Shown: positions 16,517 to 25,283, numbered from the stretch's first letter. The stretch: 38,091 nt of DNA from Marine Group II euryarchaeote MED-G35 (GCA_002457155.1 NTJS01000013.1:1-38091); one strand, 5' to 3'. Translations and numbers: made by a program. The notes: a model not told the origin generated them from the letters alone.

Positions 16517-17635
16517 TCAGTATAGATAGAAGAACGGGAAGACCAGGACCCACACAAGGTCCACGAAGTGCCAGTAGAGCCCGAAGTACTCTATGGAGAC
16601 CGCGTTGTCGGGGGTGTATCCTCCCTTGGCGGCCTTCAGGGTCATGTAGCTAAGGCCGATTATGCCACCGAAGACGTGGGCACCGTGGGTGCCCGTGGTG
16701 ACGTAGAAGGTGGTGGCGCTGACTTGGATGTCAGCCATCATGTGACCTCCTGGGTGAGTACCCGCCTCCATCATGGCGTATAGCTCCGAATCATGGTCAA
16801 GGCCATGCCCATGCGACTCCAGGTAGTGTGTGTCGTATGCATGGTGCTGGTAGTGGTCCGCGTTGATCAGGTAGCCCTCTGCATACAGGGACTTGATGGA
16901 GGAGTCACCGTGGTTGAACTCGTGCAAGAAATCGGGCAGGGGGAAGCCTAGGAACCACTCGATCATCTTCATGGTCAGGAAAAGTATGGCGAGGAACCAG
17001 GTAGTTCCCAGGTAACGAGTGATCTTCCTCCTCCTCACATCCTCTTCGATGTCCTTCATCTTCGCGTAGCGAAGTGCCTGCACTATGGTGAAGGAGGAGA
17101 TGATCAGGGCGAATGTGTTGATGGCCCCGGGAGCGATGTGGAACCAACTGGAGGCAATCAGATGGCTGGCTGGCTCGAAGCAGGTTACTGCAGTCCCCTC
17201 CACCCACTCACCGGATTCGAATACGGTCTGGCAGTTGGGGATCCCGAACCGGTACCTCATGTAGGTGCTGAACAAGGATGTGAAGACCATCATCTCGGAC
17301 ATCAGGAAAACCCACATCGCCACCTTCCTGATGTCTATGTTCTGGAACGGCGTCCCAGTCGACTTTGGCTCGAACACCTCTCCGTTCATTCCGAAGCTCA
17401 TGTCCTGCCTCCACCAGACAAGCAGGCTGAATCCTACCACACCAAGACCGACGAATATCAGTGGGACGCTGCCCCATCCTTGGAACTCGCCCCACTCGTA
17501 GGCCCCGGCGAGGGCGAATAGGAAGATGGCCACCCCCATGCTCAGGATGAATGGCGCCCATGAGTTGTGGGGAGCTCCATGGTTCCAGTCATGCGGTCCC
17601 CATGCGCTGGGATGGTGGTGGTCGTCTTGGCTCAA
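16517..17635 (-). CDS. coxC: Cytochrome c oxidase subunit III
   Basis: Seven-helix core subunit of the aa3 oxidase, 372 residues. Family blocks are RKVAMWVFLMSEMMVFTSLF, ASSWFHIAPGAINTFALIIS, the ATTFYVTTGTHGAHVFGGII helix and the C-terminal YWHFVDLVWVLVFPFFYLY. A His-rich stretch (about 265-295, HYQHHAYDTHYLESHGHGLDH) interrupts the usual sequence between helices and would lie outside the membrane. The start is TTG, overlapping the stop of subunit I as TTGA, with GAGGAGG seven bases upstream; this points to translational coupling and balanced synthesis of subunits I and III. Confidence 0.93.
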   Translation of the reverse strand: MSQDDHHHPSAWGPHDWNHGAPHNSWAPFILSMGVAIFLFALAGAYEWGEFQGWGSVPLIFVGLGVVGFSLLVWWRQDMSFGMNGEVFEPKSTGTPFQNIDIRKVAMWVFLMSEMMVFTSLFSTYMRYRFGIPNCQTVFESGEWVEGTAVTCFEPASHLIASSWFHIAPGAINTFALIISSFTIVQALRYAKMKDIEEDVRRRKITRYLGTTWFLAILFLTMKMIEWFLGFPLPDFLHEFNHGDSSIKSLYAEGYLINADHYQHHAYDTHYLESHGHGLDHDSELYAMMEAGTHPGGHMMADIQVSATTFYVTTGTHGAHVFGGIIGLSYMTLKAAKGGYTPDNAVSIEYFGLYWHFVDLVWVLVFPFFYLY

Positions 17636-19968
17636 TGTGCCGCCTCCTCTGTGTCGTCATCTGATACCAATAGCTTCCCGAACCACGTGGAAAGCCAACC
17701 AGGCTCGTTCGCGATGTGCTCGTTAGCATCCCTCAGCGTTGGTATTCCCCAGCTTCCGTCATCAAGCTTGTAGAGAGTGTGTGCCGGTGGTGGTGAACTG
17801 GTCATCCACTCGAAGGACCATCCGCCCCATGGGTCGTCAGGGGCATCCTCCCCCCTGATCGAGGAAGCTATCATGTTGAACACCATTATGAAGTTCGAGA
17901 AGAAGAAGAGGAATCCGGAGACAGTGATGAACATGTTCCAGCCCGCCGCTTCCATCGGCAACGAGCCGAGGGCCTCCTCCGTAGTCACGAAGTAGGTGTG
18001 GTGCCTGCGTGTCATGCCCCAGACTCCCAGTCTGTGCATTGGCCAGAAGAGGGCGTTGTAGGAGACGAAGGCCGTCAGGAAGTGGAGCACGCCTAGCTTC
18101 TCGCTCAGCATCTTCCCGGTTGCCTTGGGCCACCAGTAGTAGATCCCGGAGAAGAATCCGAAGACGGTTCCCCCAACTAGGACGTAGTGGAAGTGAGCCA
18201 CTACGAAGTAGGATTCGTGCAGGTGGGTGTCCATAGCTATCGAGGGGAAGAACATCCCCGAGATCCCCCCGAGTGTGAAGGTGACTAGGAATCCGAGAGC
18301 CCACAGAGTATGCGTCCTGTATACCAGGGATCCCCCATGCATCGTCATCAACCAGTTGAACACCTTGATTCCGGTTGGTACGGCAACCAGCATCGTCGTT
18401 AGCATCGTCACGAATCTGAGTGTCGGGCTCATCCCGCTGGTGAACATGTGGTGGCCGTAGACGATGAAGGCAACTATTCCAATGCCCGCCATCGCGTAAA
18501 CCATCGATCTGTATCCGAAGACTGATCTCCTGGAACTGGTGGCAATAACCTCTGATATAATACCGAATGAAGGAACCACGACCACGTAGACCTCCGGGTG
18601 ACCGAAGTACCAGAACAGGTGACTCCACAGCAATGGGTCACCCCCGGCCGCAATGTCGTAGAAGGCGGTCCCCACTACCCTATCCAGGTAGACCTGAATA
18701 AGCCCCACCCCGAAAGCAGGGATTGAGAGGAATAGCATCACGTTGGCAACCAGGATCGACCAGCTGAAGAGGGGCATCTGCATCCACCCCATCCCAGGAG
18801 CCCTCATCACGGCCATGGTGGTCAGGAAGTTGATCCCAGTTAGGGTCGATGACGCTACGAGCATGATCTGCCCCGCTGCCCACATGGTCGTACCATGGTG
18901 AGCTCCCTCGCTGACCACGTAGGGAGCATATCCCGTCCATCCCGTGTCCGCGCCGTGGCCCGAGAAGACGCCTGTGAATATCAGAAGGGCTGCGAATGGC
19001 TGTAACCAGAATGACATCGCGTTTATCCTGGGCAGAGCCAAGTCAGCTGCTCCCAACTGAAGTGGGATCATCCAGTTTGCGAAGCCGTTGATCATAGGCA
19101 TAGCGGCCAGGAAGATCATGGTCGTCCCGTGCAGAGTGAAGAACTGGTTGTACTGCTCCTGCGTTAGGAAGTCGTTACCGGGAACTGCGAGTTGGATCCT
19201 GATAATCATCGCCATAATCCCGCCCACCCCTAGGAAGAACAGTCCAGCGACGAAGTATAGGGTGCCTATCTTCTTGTGATCGGTGCTAGTCATCCAATCA
19301 GCGAGCCACGGTGCGAAGTTGTCCCAGTCGAAAGCATCGGGGTCCCTTCTGTAGAAGACGTATGCGAGGGTGATGGCAAGAAGTGACGCGGAGACGATGA
19401 TCAGAACCCCGAGAACGACGAACGGGTCGGCTGCCTCCAAGACCTCTATCGGCCCTCCTAGGGAAACTGTGGCTTTGCTCCACATGTCTCCTGTCGAACC
19501 CCCTGCAGCCCCGTCTTCGTTTCCGTTGACTGAGTTGACATGGAGAACGAAATCCACATTCTTATCCGTTGCGGGTGCGGTCCACGTCACTGTCCACGAA
19601 ACCTGGTCGTTGCCGGCATCCGTGTGCCCAACCTCGTTCTGATTGAATACCTGAGCGGTTGCATCGTTCACGGAAAGCGTCCCTTCGCTCGCCCATAGGT
19701 GGAAGCCGCCTTGGTTCACGTTACCCTCCTGAGTAGGCCCTCCTTGGAAGGAGACCGTTATCTCGTACTCTTCCGAGTAGTTGTAACTCTGCGGAAGGCC
19801 GTCTATCGATGCCACCACTGAATCTGAAGGAAGGTTACCGTGGCACATGCAACCTGATTCTTGTACTCCAGAGACCCCCTCTGGGCGAGACTGTGCCGAT
19901 GGCAATGCGAGCATGGCAGCTATTGCTACCAGAGTCATGATTGCCACCTTTGACCTTGCCTTCAACAT
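17632..19968 (-). CDS. coxA: Cytochrome c oxidase subunit I with an N-terminal secreted CxCH (Reeler/choice-of-anchor-like) domain
   Basis: Catalytic subunit of an aa3-type oxidase, 778 residues against about 530-600 normally. Residues 1-27 look like a signal peptide. Residues 28-175 form an exported beta-type domain with G-C-M-C-H-G at 39-44 and the pattern of Reeler-like 'choice-of-anchor' domains that usually carry CxxCH. A helix (181-204) follows, then the oxidase core: heme a ligand H279, CuB/active-site H456-P-E458-V-Y460 (A1 type: Glu of the D channel and cross-linked Tyr), H505/H506, K-channel K534, and H591/H593. D-channel Asp is in AADLALPR, while the second Asn of the usual NNMS is Ala (INAMS). 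Second gene of the cluster, 10 bases after subunit II; GAGGT overlaps that stop. Confidence 0.95.
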   Translation of the reverse strand: MLKARSKVAIMTLVAIAAMLALPSAQSRPEGVSGVQESGCMCHGNLPSDSVVASIDGLPQSYNYSEEYEITVSFQGGPTQEGNVNQGGFHLWASEGTLSVNDATAQVFNQNEVGHTDAGNDQVSWTVTWTAPATDKNVDFVLHVNSVNGNEDGAAGGSTGDMWSKATVSLGGPIEVLEAADPFVVLGVLIIVSASLLAITLAYVFYRRDPDAFDWDNFAPWLADWMTSTDHKKIGTLYFVAGLFFLGVGGIMAMIIRIQLAVPGNDFLTQEQYNQFFTLHGTTMIFLAAMPMINGFANWMIPLQLGAADLALPRINAMSFWLQPFAALLIFTGVFSGHGADTGWTGYAPYVVSEGAHHGTTMWAAGQIMLVASSTLTGINFLTTMAVMRAPGMGWMQMPLFSWSILVANVMLFLSIPAFGVGLIQVYLDRVVGTAFYDIAAGGDPLLWSHLFWYFGHPEVYVVVVPSFGIISEVIATSSRRSVFGYRSMVYAMAGIGIVAFIVYGHHMFTSGMSPTLRFVTMLTTMLVAVPTGIKVFNWLMTMHGGSLVYRTHTLWALGFLVTFTLGGISGMFFPSIAMDTHLHESYFVVAHFHYVLVGGTVFGFFSGIYYWWPKATGKMLSEKLGVLHFLTAFVSYNALFWPMHRLGVWGMTRRHHTYFVTTEEALGSLPMEAAGWNMFITVSGFLFFFSNFIMVFNMIASSIRGEDAPDDPWGGWSFEWMTSSPPPAHTLYKLDDGSWGIPTLRDANEHIANEPGWLSTWFGKLLVSDDDTEEAAH

Positions 19969-19978
19969 AATTCAAACC

Positions 19979-20713
19979 TCAGTTGTGCGCCACCAGCTTT
20001 GCCGCCATAATAGAGTGGGCATCCCCACAGTACTCTGCACAGAGGACCATTGACTCCTCGGTCATATCATCTGATATCGGGAGCCAAAGGGTGGTCTCCA
20101 TGCCCGGAACGGTGTCCTCCTTGGTGCCCAAGTGCTGGAACCAAGGGGCGTGAGTAACGTCGATGGAATCCATCACAGCCAGGTACGTCTCGCCCTTCTT
20201 CAGGCTCAGTACCGGGACGCTGCCGTAAACCTCCATCGTCTCGGTTCCGGTGTCGCAGAGGCTTTCGTTCAACTCTAGGCAGTCGAAGCTCCAGAACCAT
20301 TGCTGGCCTGTAATCTCGATCACGTGGTAGCAGTCCGACTTGATAATTCCAAGTGAGTTCATACTGTTGTTCGAACCGGTGTATTTCGGATCATCATAAT
20401 CGCACTCGTAACCGTGTACCCCTCCATCTGCCGATGTCCACATTGCATCCAAAGGCTCCCATGAGTAGTAGGTTAGCCATACTATCAGGAGGAAAGGCAG
20501 GATTGTCCAAGCGACCTCGAGGCGCATGTCGTCGTTGTGCTTGGGGAAAACCCCAACCTCGAGACCATCCACATTTGGTACCTTCTCCCCATCCTTAGAT
20601 GTAAACCAGAATGAGTGGTGATAGAGCCACCCGAAAGCAATCGCTCCCACGATTACTGACCACAAAATGTAGTGGTCCCACAGGCCTTCGAAGATGGGCG
20701 TCATCACTGACAT
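19979..20713 (-). CDS. coxB: Cytochrome c oxidase subunit II (CuA)
   Basis: Electron-entry subunit, 244 residues. Two transmembrane helices (about 15-33 and 66-83) anchor a cupredoxin domain on the cell exterior. The dinuclear CuA ligands are complete: H188 in VTHAPW, then C225, E227, C229, H233 and M236 in CAEYCGDAHSIM. GQQWFWSF (136-143) is the aromatic patch used for electron transfer to subunit I. No fused cytochrome c follows and no cytochrome c gene is in the window, so the electron donor is unknown; a copper protein is possible. First gene of the cluster, with a TTGAATTTA box at -28. Confidence 0.95.
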   Translation of the reverse strand: MSVMTPIFEGLWDHYILWSVIVGAIAFGWLYHHSFWFTSKDGEKVPNVDGLEVGVFPKHNDDMRLEVAWTILPFLLIVWLTYYSWEPLDAMWTSADGGVHGYECDYDDPKYTGSNNSMNSLGIIKSDCYHVIEITGQQWFWSFDCLELNESLCDTGTETMEVYGSVPVLSLKKGETYLAVMDSIDVTHAPWFQHLGTKEDTVPGMETTLWLPISDDMTEESMVLCAEYCGDAHSIMAAKLVAHN

Positions 20714-20730
20714 GGCTATCTCTAACCTTA

Positions 20731-20765
20731 CGCGGGTAAATTCAATTCATAAGGGTCGCGGGTAA
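20731..20765 (-). promoter_or_regulatory. Promoter of the cytochrome oxidase operon with flanking direct repeats
   Basis: The minus strand has TTGAATTTA (20737-20745) centred 28 bases before the ATG at 20713. A 9-base direct repeat TTACCCGCG occurs at 20757-20765 and again at 20731-20739, overlapping the edge of the box, 26 bases apart. The arrangement suits a regulator binding both sides of the TATA element; this is inference. Confidence 0.4.
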
Positions 20766-20855
20766 GTCTTCTGCTTGATGCCCTAACATTCTGGTCAGTT
20801 ATGCAATGAGGTGGATGAGCAAAAACGCTACTAATGGGTGCTTTGAGGGGTTAAG

Positions 20856-21380
20856 ATGTTGGACGAATTCAGGTTACCGAATTGGGAATCGAAGAGGGAG
20901 AGGGTAGGGGGTCCTGCAGACAGAGTCGTTAGGTTCGAGAAGGCATCGAGAGCGATTGCGGAAGCACTCGTCAGAAACAGGACAGTTGACCAAGGGGGAT
21001 CCGGGGTCCCCGTTGTAGTGGAGGGAAATCGGGACGAGGAGACCCTCCGGGAGTTTGGGTTTACAGGACCGATTGAGAAGGTAAACAGGGGATGGGATCG
21101 CCCTAGGATGGTAGCATACTTGCACTCCGAGTACTGTATCGGCCGAACCTCCGACGGAGGTCCACCTGTAATCCTGCTAATGGACTGGGATAGGACTGGT
21201 GGTAGGATCCAGACATCTCTCAGAGATCGACTGATGGCAATGGACTCACCTGTTGATGAGAACCTCAGAAACACTCTATTGAGGACAATGAAGCCGGAGG
21301 GTAGGACAGTCGAGTCCCTACTGCCACATGTACCATCACTGGGGCCGTTGGTGCAGCGTCTGGTGTCAGATCTGGATTGA
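20856..21380 (+). CDS. Small TOPRIM-domain protein
   Basis: A 174-residue protein with the TOPRIM fold found in primases, topoisomerases and RNase M5. The conserved Glu is in VPVVVEGNRDEETLREFGF (about 51-69) and the DxD motif is in ILLMDWDRTGG (about 105-115); both bind Mg2+. A short helical region lies before and after. Stand-alone archaeal TOPRIM proteins of this size have been tied only loosely to DNA or RNA processing, so no substrate is assigned. The ATG is preceded by GAGGGG at a good distance. It is divergent from the oxidase operon and converges on the Lrp gene with a 5-base gap. Confidence 0.75.
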   Translation: MLDEFRLPNWESKRERVGGPADRVVRFEKASRAIAEALVRNRTVDQGGSGVPVVVEGNRDEETLREFGFTGPIEKVNRGWDRPRMVAYLHSEYCIGRTSDGGPPVILLMDWDRTGGRIQTSLRDRLMAMDSPVDENLRNTLLRTMKPEGRTVESLLPHVPSLGPLVQRLVSDLD

Positions 21381-21385
21381 GGGGG

Positions 21386-21829
21386 TCATTCGGGGATCGA
21401 GGGGGGCATCTCCTTGACCGAGTTCAGGACAAGGTGGGTGAAGGAGCGCTCGATGCCCGACATGCTCATCACGCTCTTCGTGAGGTTGTCCAAGTCACCC
21501 CTGTCCCTGGCTCTAGCGAGAACCATCGAGTCGTAGTCTCCCGTGACATCGTAAACCCCGTAGACCCTGTTGTCCTTGGCAATCTTCTCTTGGACTTCGA
21601 TCAGCCTCCCCTTCTCTATCCGCAGCCCGATAACCACACTCAGCCCCCATCCAGCCTTGTCCGGGTCTAGCAGAACAGTGTACCCTCGGATAACCCCGAG
21701 CCTCTCAAGCCTCCTGACTCGGTTACTGACGGTTCCTAGGGCTACTCCGACTTCCTCGGCAATTTTCCTGAGAGATGTCCTAGCATCGGCCTCCAGAACT
21801 CTGAGTATCCTCCTGTCTACGTCGTCCAT
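21386..21829 (-). CDS. Lrp/AsnC family transcriptional regulator
   Basis: DNA-binding regulator of 147 residues. An N-terminal helix-turn-helix (about 1-50: DDVDRRILRVLEADARTSL, then EEVGVALGTVSNRVRRLERLGVI) is joined to a RAM ligand-binding domain (about 65-140; YGVYDVTGDYDSMVLARARD). Such proteins form octamers, sense amino acids or similar effectors and control metabolism. The target here is unknown; the nearest candidates are the flanking TOPRIM and methyltransferase genes. GGTGG precedes the ATG. Confidence 0.93.
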   Translation of the reverse strand: MDDVDRRILRVLEADARTSLRKIAEEVGVALGTVSNRVRRLERLGVIRGYTVLLDPDKAGWGLSVVIGLRIEKGRLIEVQEKIAKDNRVYGVYDVTGDYDSMVLARARDRGDLDNLTKSVMSMSGIERSFTHLVLNSVKEMPPSIPE

Positions 21830-21923
21830 ACTGCCACCGGGGCATCACGTTCTGCTTGCGCGGCCCATGAACATATGCTAGTCAAATGCCATCATCAATG
21901 CTCGTTTGAGCAGATTATTACAT

Positions 21924-23576
21924 TCATTCCTCTTCCAGCGAGTCGATTGACAAACCTCTGACTGCTCTCATTATTGTCTTCTCTGACTCGCTCACCATGG
22001 GAGTGACTCTGCTGCCCACCCACACCGCGAGGCAGTGTCCACCCGGGCCAACCAGAATCCGACTACCACGCTCTTCATCGCCAAGTGCCACCAAAGTATC
22101 CCGATGCGGCTCTGATCCTCGAAGGATGTCGTTGATCACTCTGTCTTCGACATCTAAGAATGGCCCGGAGACCTCCTCACGGAGTCTGTGGGATGCCTTG
22201 GAAACGACCCTGTCCAGATTCCCCTTTCGTAGCCTAGCCGCTATCAGGCCAAGGTGAATTACTTTCAGAGGCCTCCATCTTCCTCCGGGCACCAATTCTC
22301 TCCCGCTCTTTCGAGTTCTGTCCGATTCCCAAATCCTCCTCACTTCGTCAGTGGACCAGAGCAGGCTCTTCCCCCTGGACCACATGCTGCTTGGGGACGA
22401 GCCCCACTCATTCTCGAGTTCAGCTATCCGCTTCTGGCTAATCGGACGCGGGAACGAGTCCGGGTCAACGTACTGTTTTGACGATGGGACGGGGACTCGA
22501 GCCGATTCTGCACCCACTCCCGGCTCGGGAATCTTCTCTAGGACAGCGAGGAAGAACCCCCCGCCCCCAATAGCATCGTTCCAGACCCTGAGGCAGTTCC
22601 CCAACTGGGAGGCGGACCTCGCGTCTTGTGGGGGCATCAGGTTTTCCTCTAGGTGGTTCCATTCTGACAACTCGCCGGAATCATCCAGGCATGGCCAGTC
22701 GCTCACCCCATCCTCCGAGGGGACTCCTGGTAGCAGTTCTCTGGCGGGGACAACTCTAACCTTCCCGTCAGCCAATGCCCTGGCCACGACGGCTTCGTTC
22801 TCCACTGGGTCTAGTGAGCAGGTCGAGTAGACAATCCTACCACCGGTCTTGGTTACTGCTATCGCACGCCTGAGAATATCGAATTGAAGTGAGTGAAGGG
22901 ATCGCCCGGAAGAGGGTCGCCACTTGCTCCAAACATCCGGATTCTTCCTGGTGGTGCCCGAGCCGGTGCACGGAACGTCAACCAGGACTCCGGCGAAACC
23001 GTCCCCCGGGACTTTCGGAAAATGTCGGCCGTCATGTTGGACTACCACAGCTGATCTGGAACCATGTCGCTGAACATTTGTCACGAGGGTGTTGACCCTG
23101 CCACTGATTACTTCGTTCGCGATTACTGCGCCAGAGTCCCCAAGGTGCTCGCATATCTGAGTCGTTTTGGAACCAGGTGAGGCACAAAGGTCCAGTATGC
23201 ACTCTCCGGGAGAAGGGGCAAGACCGAGGACGGGGAGCATTGACACCGCCTCCTGTCGAGTAACCCTGCCAGTGTCGTGAAGAGCAGTCATTATCTTCTT
23301 GGTTTCACCGACCGCTGATCCTCTCTCGAATGGCATCTCCCACGCGCTTCCAGCACCGGAGAACCACGGAATCCTAATGGCCCCAATCTCATCCAGCCAC
23401 GACTCGACCCATTCCTTCTCCGGACTATGTGGATTGACTCGCAGAGTTTCTGGGAGCCTGTCGTAAGAACCCGCAAACCAAGACTTGGGGTCTTCCCGCC
23501 AGTGAGAAACGGCCTTCAGAAGGACGCTGTTTTCTGCCTCTTCCCTCCAACTCCTCTCTCTGCTCTCCACGACCAT
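21924..23576 (-). CDS. NSUN/RsmB-family RNA (cytosine-5) methyltransferase
   Basis: SAM-dependent enzyme that puts a methyl group on C5 of cytosine in tRNA or rRNA, about 550 residues. The SAM site is ILDLCASPGSKTTQICEHL; the base-binding motif IV is VDVPCTGSGTTRKNPDVW with the release Cys; motif VI is IVYSTCSLDPVENE with the nucleophile Cys. The long C-terminal region (about 360-550) is shared in outline with NSUN2-type tRNA methyltransferases and likely includes a PUA-like RNA-binding part. The open frame reaches a TTG at 23669, but the ATG at 23576, with GGAGGGG upstream and a charged family-like N-terminus, is preferred. Confidence 0.9.
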   Translation of the reverse strand: MVVESRERSWREEAENSVLLKAVSHWREDPKSWFAGSYDRLPETLRVNPHSPEKEWVESWLDEIGAIRIPWFSGAGSAWEMPFERGSAVGETKKIMTALHDTGRVTRQEAVSMLPVLGLAPSPGECILDLCASPGSKTTQICEHLGDSGAVIANEVISGRVNTLVTNVQRHGSRSAVVVQHDGRHFPKVPGDGFAGVLVDVPCTGSGTTRKNPDVWSKWRPSSGRSLHSLQFDILRRAIAVTKTGGRIVYSTCSLDPVENEAVVARALADGKVRVVPARELLPGVPSEDGVSDWPCLDDSGELSEWNHLEENLMPPQDARSASQLGNCLRVWNDAIGGGGFFLAVLEKIPEPGVGAESARVPVPSSKQYVDPDSFPRPISQKRIAELENEWGSSPSSMWSRGKSLLWSTDEVRRIWESDRTRKSGRELVPGGRWRPLKVIHLGLIAARLRKGNLDRVVSKASHRLREEVSGPFLDVEDRVINDILRGSEPHRDTLVALGDEERGSRILVGPGGHCLAVWVGSRVTPMVSESEKTIMRAVRGLSIDSLEEE

Positions 23577-23804
23577 GCGTCCGAATGCCCCTCCATCAAG
23601 TGCACGTTGAGACTTGGGATTCCAAAACAACCGGAATATTGCGTTCCTGAGGTTAGTAAGTACCAACAACGGTTAAACCTCGCTCGGCTCGCTCAAGTGT
23701 TGCGGCATTTGTCGCAAGGGATGCACATGACACGATTCGGATATAGAAGGAGGATCTCAAACGAGTCCTCAGAACCAACAAAGACAGATGAGATCGGTAC
23801 CAAG

Positions 23805-24089
23805 ATGAAGTTAGGAGATTTGGTAAAGAGGGCTCGAGACTTCGGCAAGGCAACAGGCCCGCTAAAGCCTATCGAGGCCCTGATGACGGTGGACCAGAAC
23901 GAGTGGACTTGGCAGGTTGTCGATAGAGATGTTCTGGACAAGCTCAGCCATCGGTTGGTCTTCCAGTCAGATGCAGGAATGAGGCGGGAGATTCTGATGA
24001 CTGAGGGACTTGAAACGGCCATGGGAGCAGCCTCCATGATCGTGGAGTTGGATGGTGGTTGCGTCCTCATTGAGACTCTAGAACCGTAG
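23805..24089 (+). CDS. Small unknown protein
   Basis: 94-residue soluble protein with no motif I recognise. It starts MKLGDLVKRARDFGKATGP and has a Trp-Gln pair (EWTWQVVDRD), two Met-rich segments and a hydrophobic end. No signal peptide or membrane helix is seen. The same frame runs upstream to 23427, but that part lies opposite the methyltransferase gene, so an internal ATG is needed: 23805 is chosen, 23721 and 23727 are alternatives. GATATAGAA at 23739-23748 may be its promoter. Sec61-beta follows 49 bases later on the same strand. Confidence 0.55.
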   Translation: MKLGDLVKRARDFGKATGPLKPIEALMTVDQNEWTWQVVDRDVLDKLSHRLVFQSDAGMRREILMTEGLETAMGAASMIVELDGGCVLIETLEP

Positions 24090-24107
24090 ATTTCCTCTCT
24101 CGTGGAC

Positions 24108-24115
24108 TTGAAATA
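24108..24115 (+). promoter_or_regulatory. TATA-like box TTGAAATA of the Sec61-beta gene
   Basis: Centred 27 bases upstream of the ATG at 24139, identical to the box before the S8e gene. Confidence 0.55.
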
Positions 24116-24138
24116 GGGATTGTAGGTGCGGTGCTCAG

Positions 24139-24345
24139 ATGGCTAAGGAGAAGAAGGGCAGCGGCATTCAGCAGGCTGCAGGTCTGATAAGGTACTTCGA
24201 CGAGGAGTCTGAAGATGCAATTCAGATCTCCAAGGGCAGTGTCTACTTCGTCTGCGTAGTCTTCAGCATAGTCGTTTATCTGGCCAACGAGCCAAGCCCC
24301 GAAAACAACGTCTGGAAGTGGATGTGGGATACTCTGGGACTCTAG
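24139..24345 (+). CDS. secG: Preprotein translocase subunit Sec61-beta (archaeal SecG)
   Basis: 68-residue tail-anchored subunit of the Sec61/SecY channel. The cytosolic N-terminus has the archaeal signature GIQQAAGLIRYFDEE, followed after a short acidic segment by one transmembrane helix (about 35-49, VYFVCVVFSIVVYLA). The ~18 residues after the helix, including WKWMWDTLGL, are longer than in many archaeal homologues. It helps the export channel that the large secreted proteins of this window would use. It overlaps the convergent unknown gene by four bases. Confidence 0.9.
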   Translation: MAKEKKGSGIQQAAGLIRYFDEESEDAIQISKGSVYFVCVVFSIVVYLANEPSPENNVWKWMWDTLGL

Positions 24346-25283
24346 TCGCCGAGAAGCTCTCTCTCCATGCTCCCCAAGTCAGAGTTAGGATCGGCTCTCA
24401 CTATTGCGCTGGAAGCTCTGCTCAGCGCTCTGTCGACGGCGGGGGCGTTTTTGTCGGACAGAGCCTCTCTTGCACGGTCCAGAGCCTCATCAGCGGAATC
24501 AAGGTGAGCGTCTCCAGCTTCATCCACCCCCCTCATTCGATGAACAGAGTCCTGAAGCCTAGTGATGTCATCGCTCATGCTCTCCCTCGCTAGTGAAATC
24601 AGGCCGTCCCAACTGGAGGTGTGCGCCGTCATCAATCCTGATGTGGCTCTCTCGAACGCCTTTACCCGAATAGGCTCCCAAGGGTTTCTGCCCAGGGAGG
24701 AAACGATGTCCATTGCGCATCTGGCCCTAGTCGGAAGCGAACCCTCCATGACGATCCTGTTTAGGAAGCATCTCGCGAAAAGACCGAAGCCCCAGTAGTG
24801 ACTGCTGGAAATCGTCATCTTGACCTCGTCCGTTTCACAGGATAGTTCCCAGTTCTGCTCGTCAACTCTCGGCATCCGAGTGAATATCGGTGAATCGTGA
24901 GTCCCAAGAGATCGCAATGATGCTCTGGCGACATCACCCAGGTACACCTTGCCAAATGATCCTCTGGTGCCGAACTGTTGCATCACCCCGTCTTCGTCGA
25001 AGGCCATCCTTGGATCCGAACTAGACACCTGTGCATACAGGACTGAACGCTGAGGATTCACTCCGACTGGCCCGGTAACCCCACCATCCTCCTCTCGCAT
25101 AAATCCGACAAATAGCACGAATGGTTCAACGTTCCGTGTACGGCAATCCCTAAGTCCCTCCCATTCTAGAACAATTGTATGCCACGCAGGAAGTACGGGA
25201 AGCTGCAGAAGGTCGTCGAGAGGCCACCATCCGACAATTGCAGCAGGTGCAGGGCAGGGAAGCACTGCCCGATCGAAGGACAT
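24342..25283 (-). CDS. Unknown protein, 313 residues
   Basis: Not recognised. Soluble, no signal peptide. The N-terminal half holds a cysteine/proline-rich start (RAVLPCPAPAAIVGWWPLDDLLQLP) and beta-like stretches; an acidic helical C-terminus (about 230-313) contains regularly spaced Ala/Asp/Ser helices (SADEALDRAREALSDKNAP) suggesting a coiled coil or helical hairpin. It converges on Sec61-beta (4-base overlap) and is divergent from the unknown gene at 25405. The amino-acid composition matches its neighbours, so there is no sign of foreign origin. Confidence 0.6.
   Translation of the reverse strand: MSFDRAVLPCPAPAAIVGWWPLDDLLQLPVLPAWHTIVLEWEGLRDCRTRNVEPFVLFVGFMREEDGGVTGPVGVNPQRSVLYAQVSSSDPRMAFDEDGVMQQFGTRGSFGKVYLGDVARASLRSLGTHDSPIFTRMPRVDEQNWELSCETDEVKMTISSSHYWGFGLFARCFLNRIVMEGSLPTRARCAMDIVSSLGRNPWEPIRVKAFERATSGLMTAHTSSWDGLISLARESMSDDITRLQDSVHRMRGVDEAGDAHLDSADEALDRAREALSDKNAPAVDRALSRASSAIVRADPNSDLGSMERELLGD

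Noticed and set aside
23427-23804. Upstream part of the 220-codon frame before the small unknown protein
   Set aside because: Most of it lies antisense to the start of the RNA methyltransferase gene; only the region after about 23721 can be free coding sequence.
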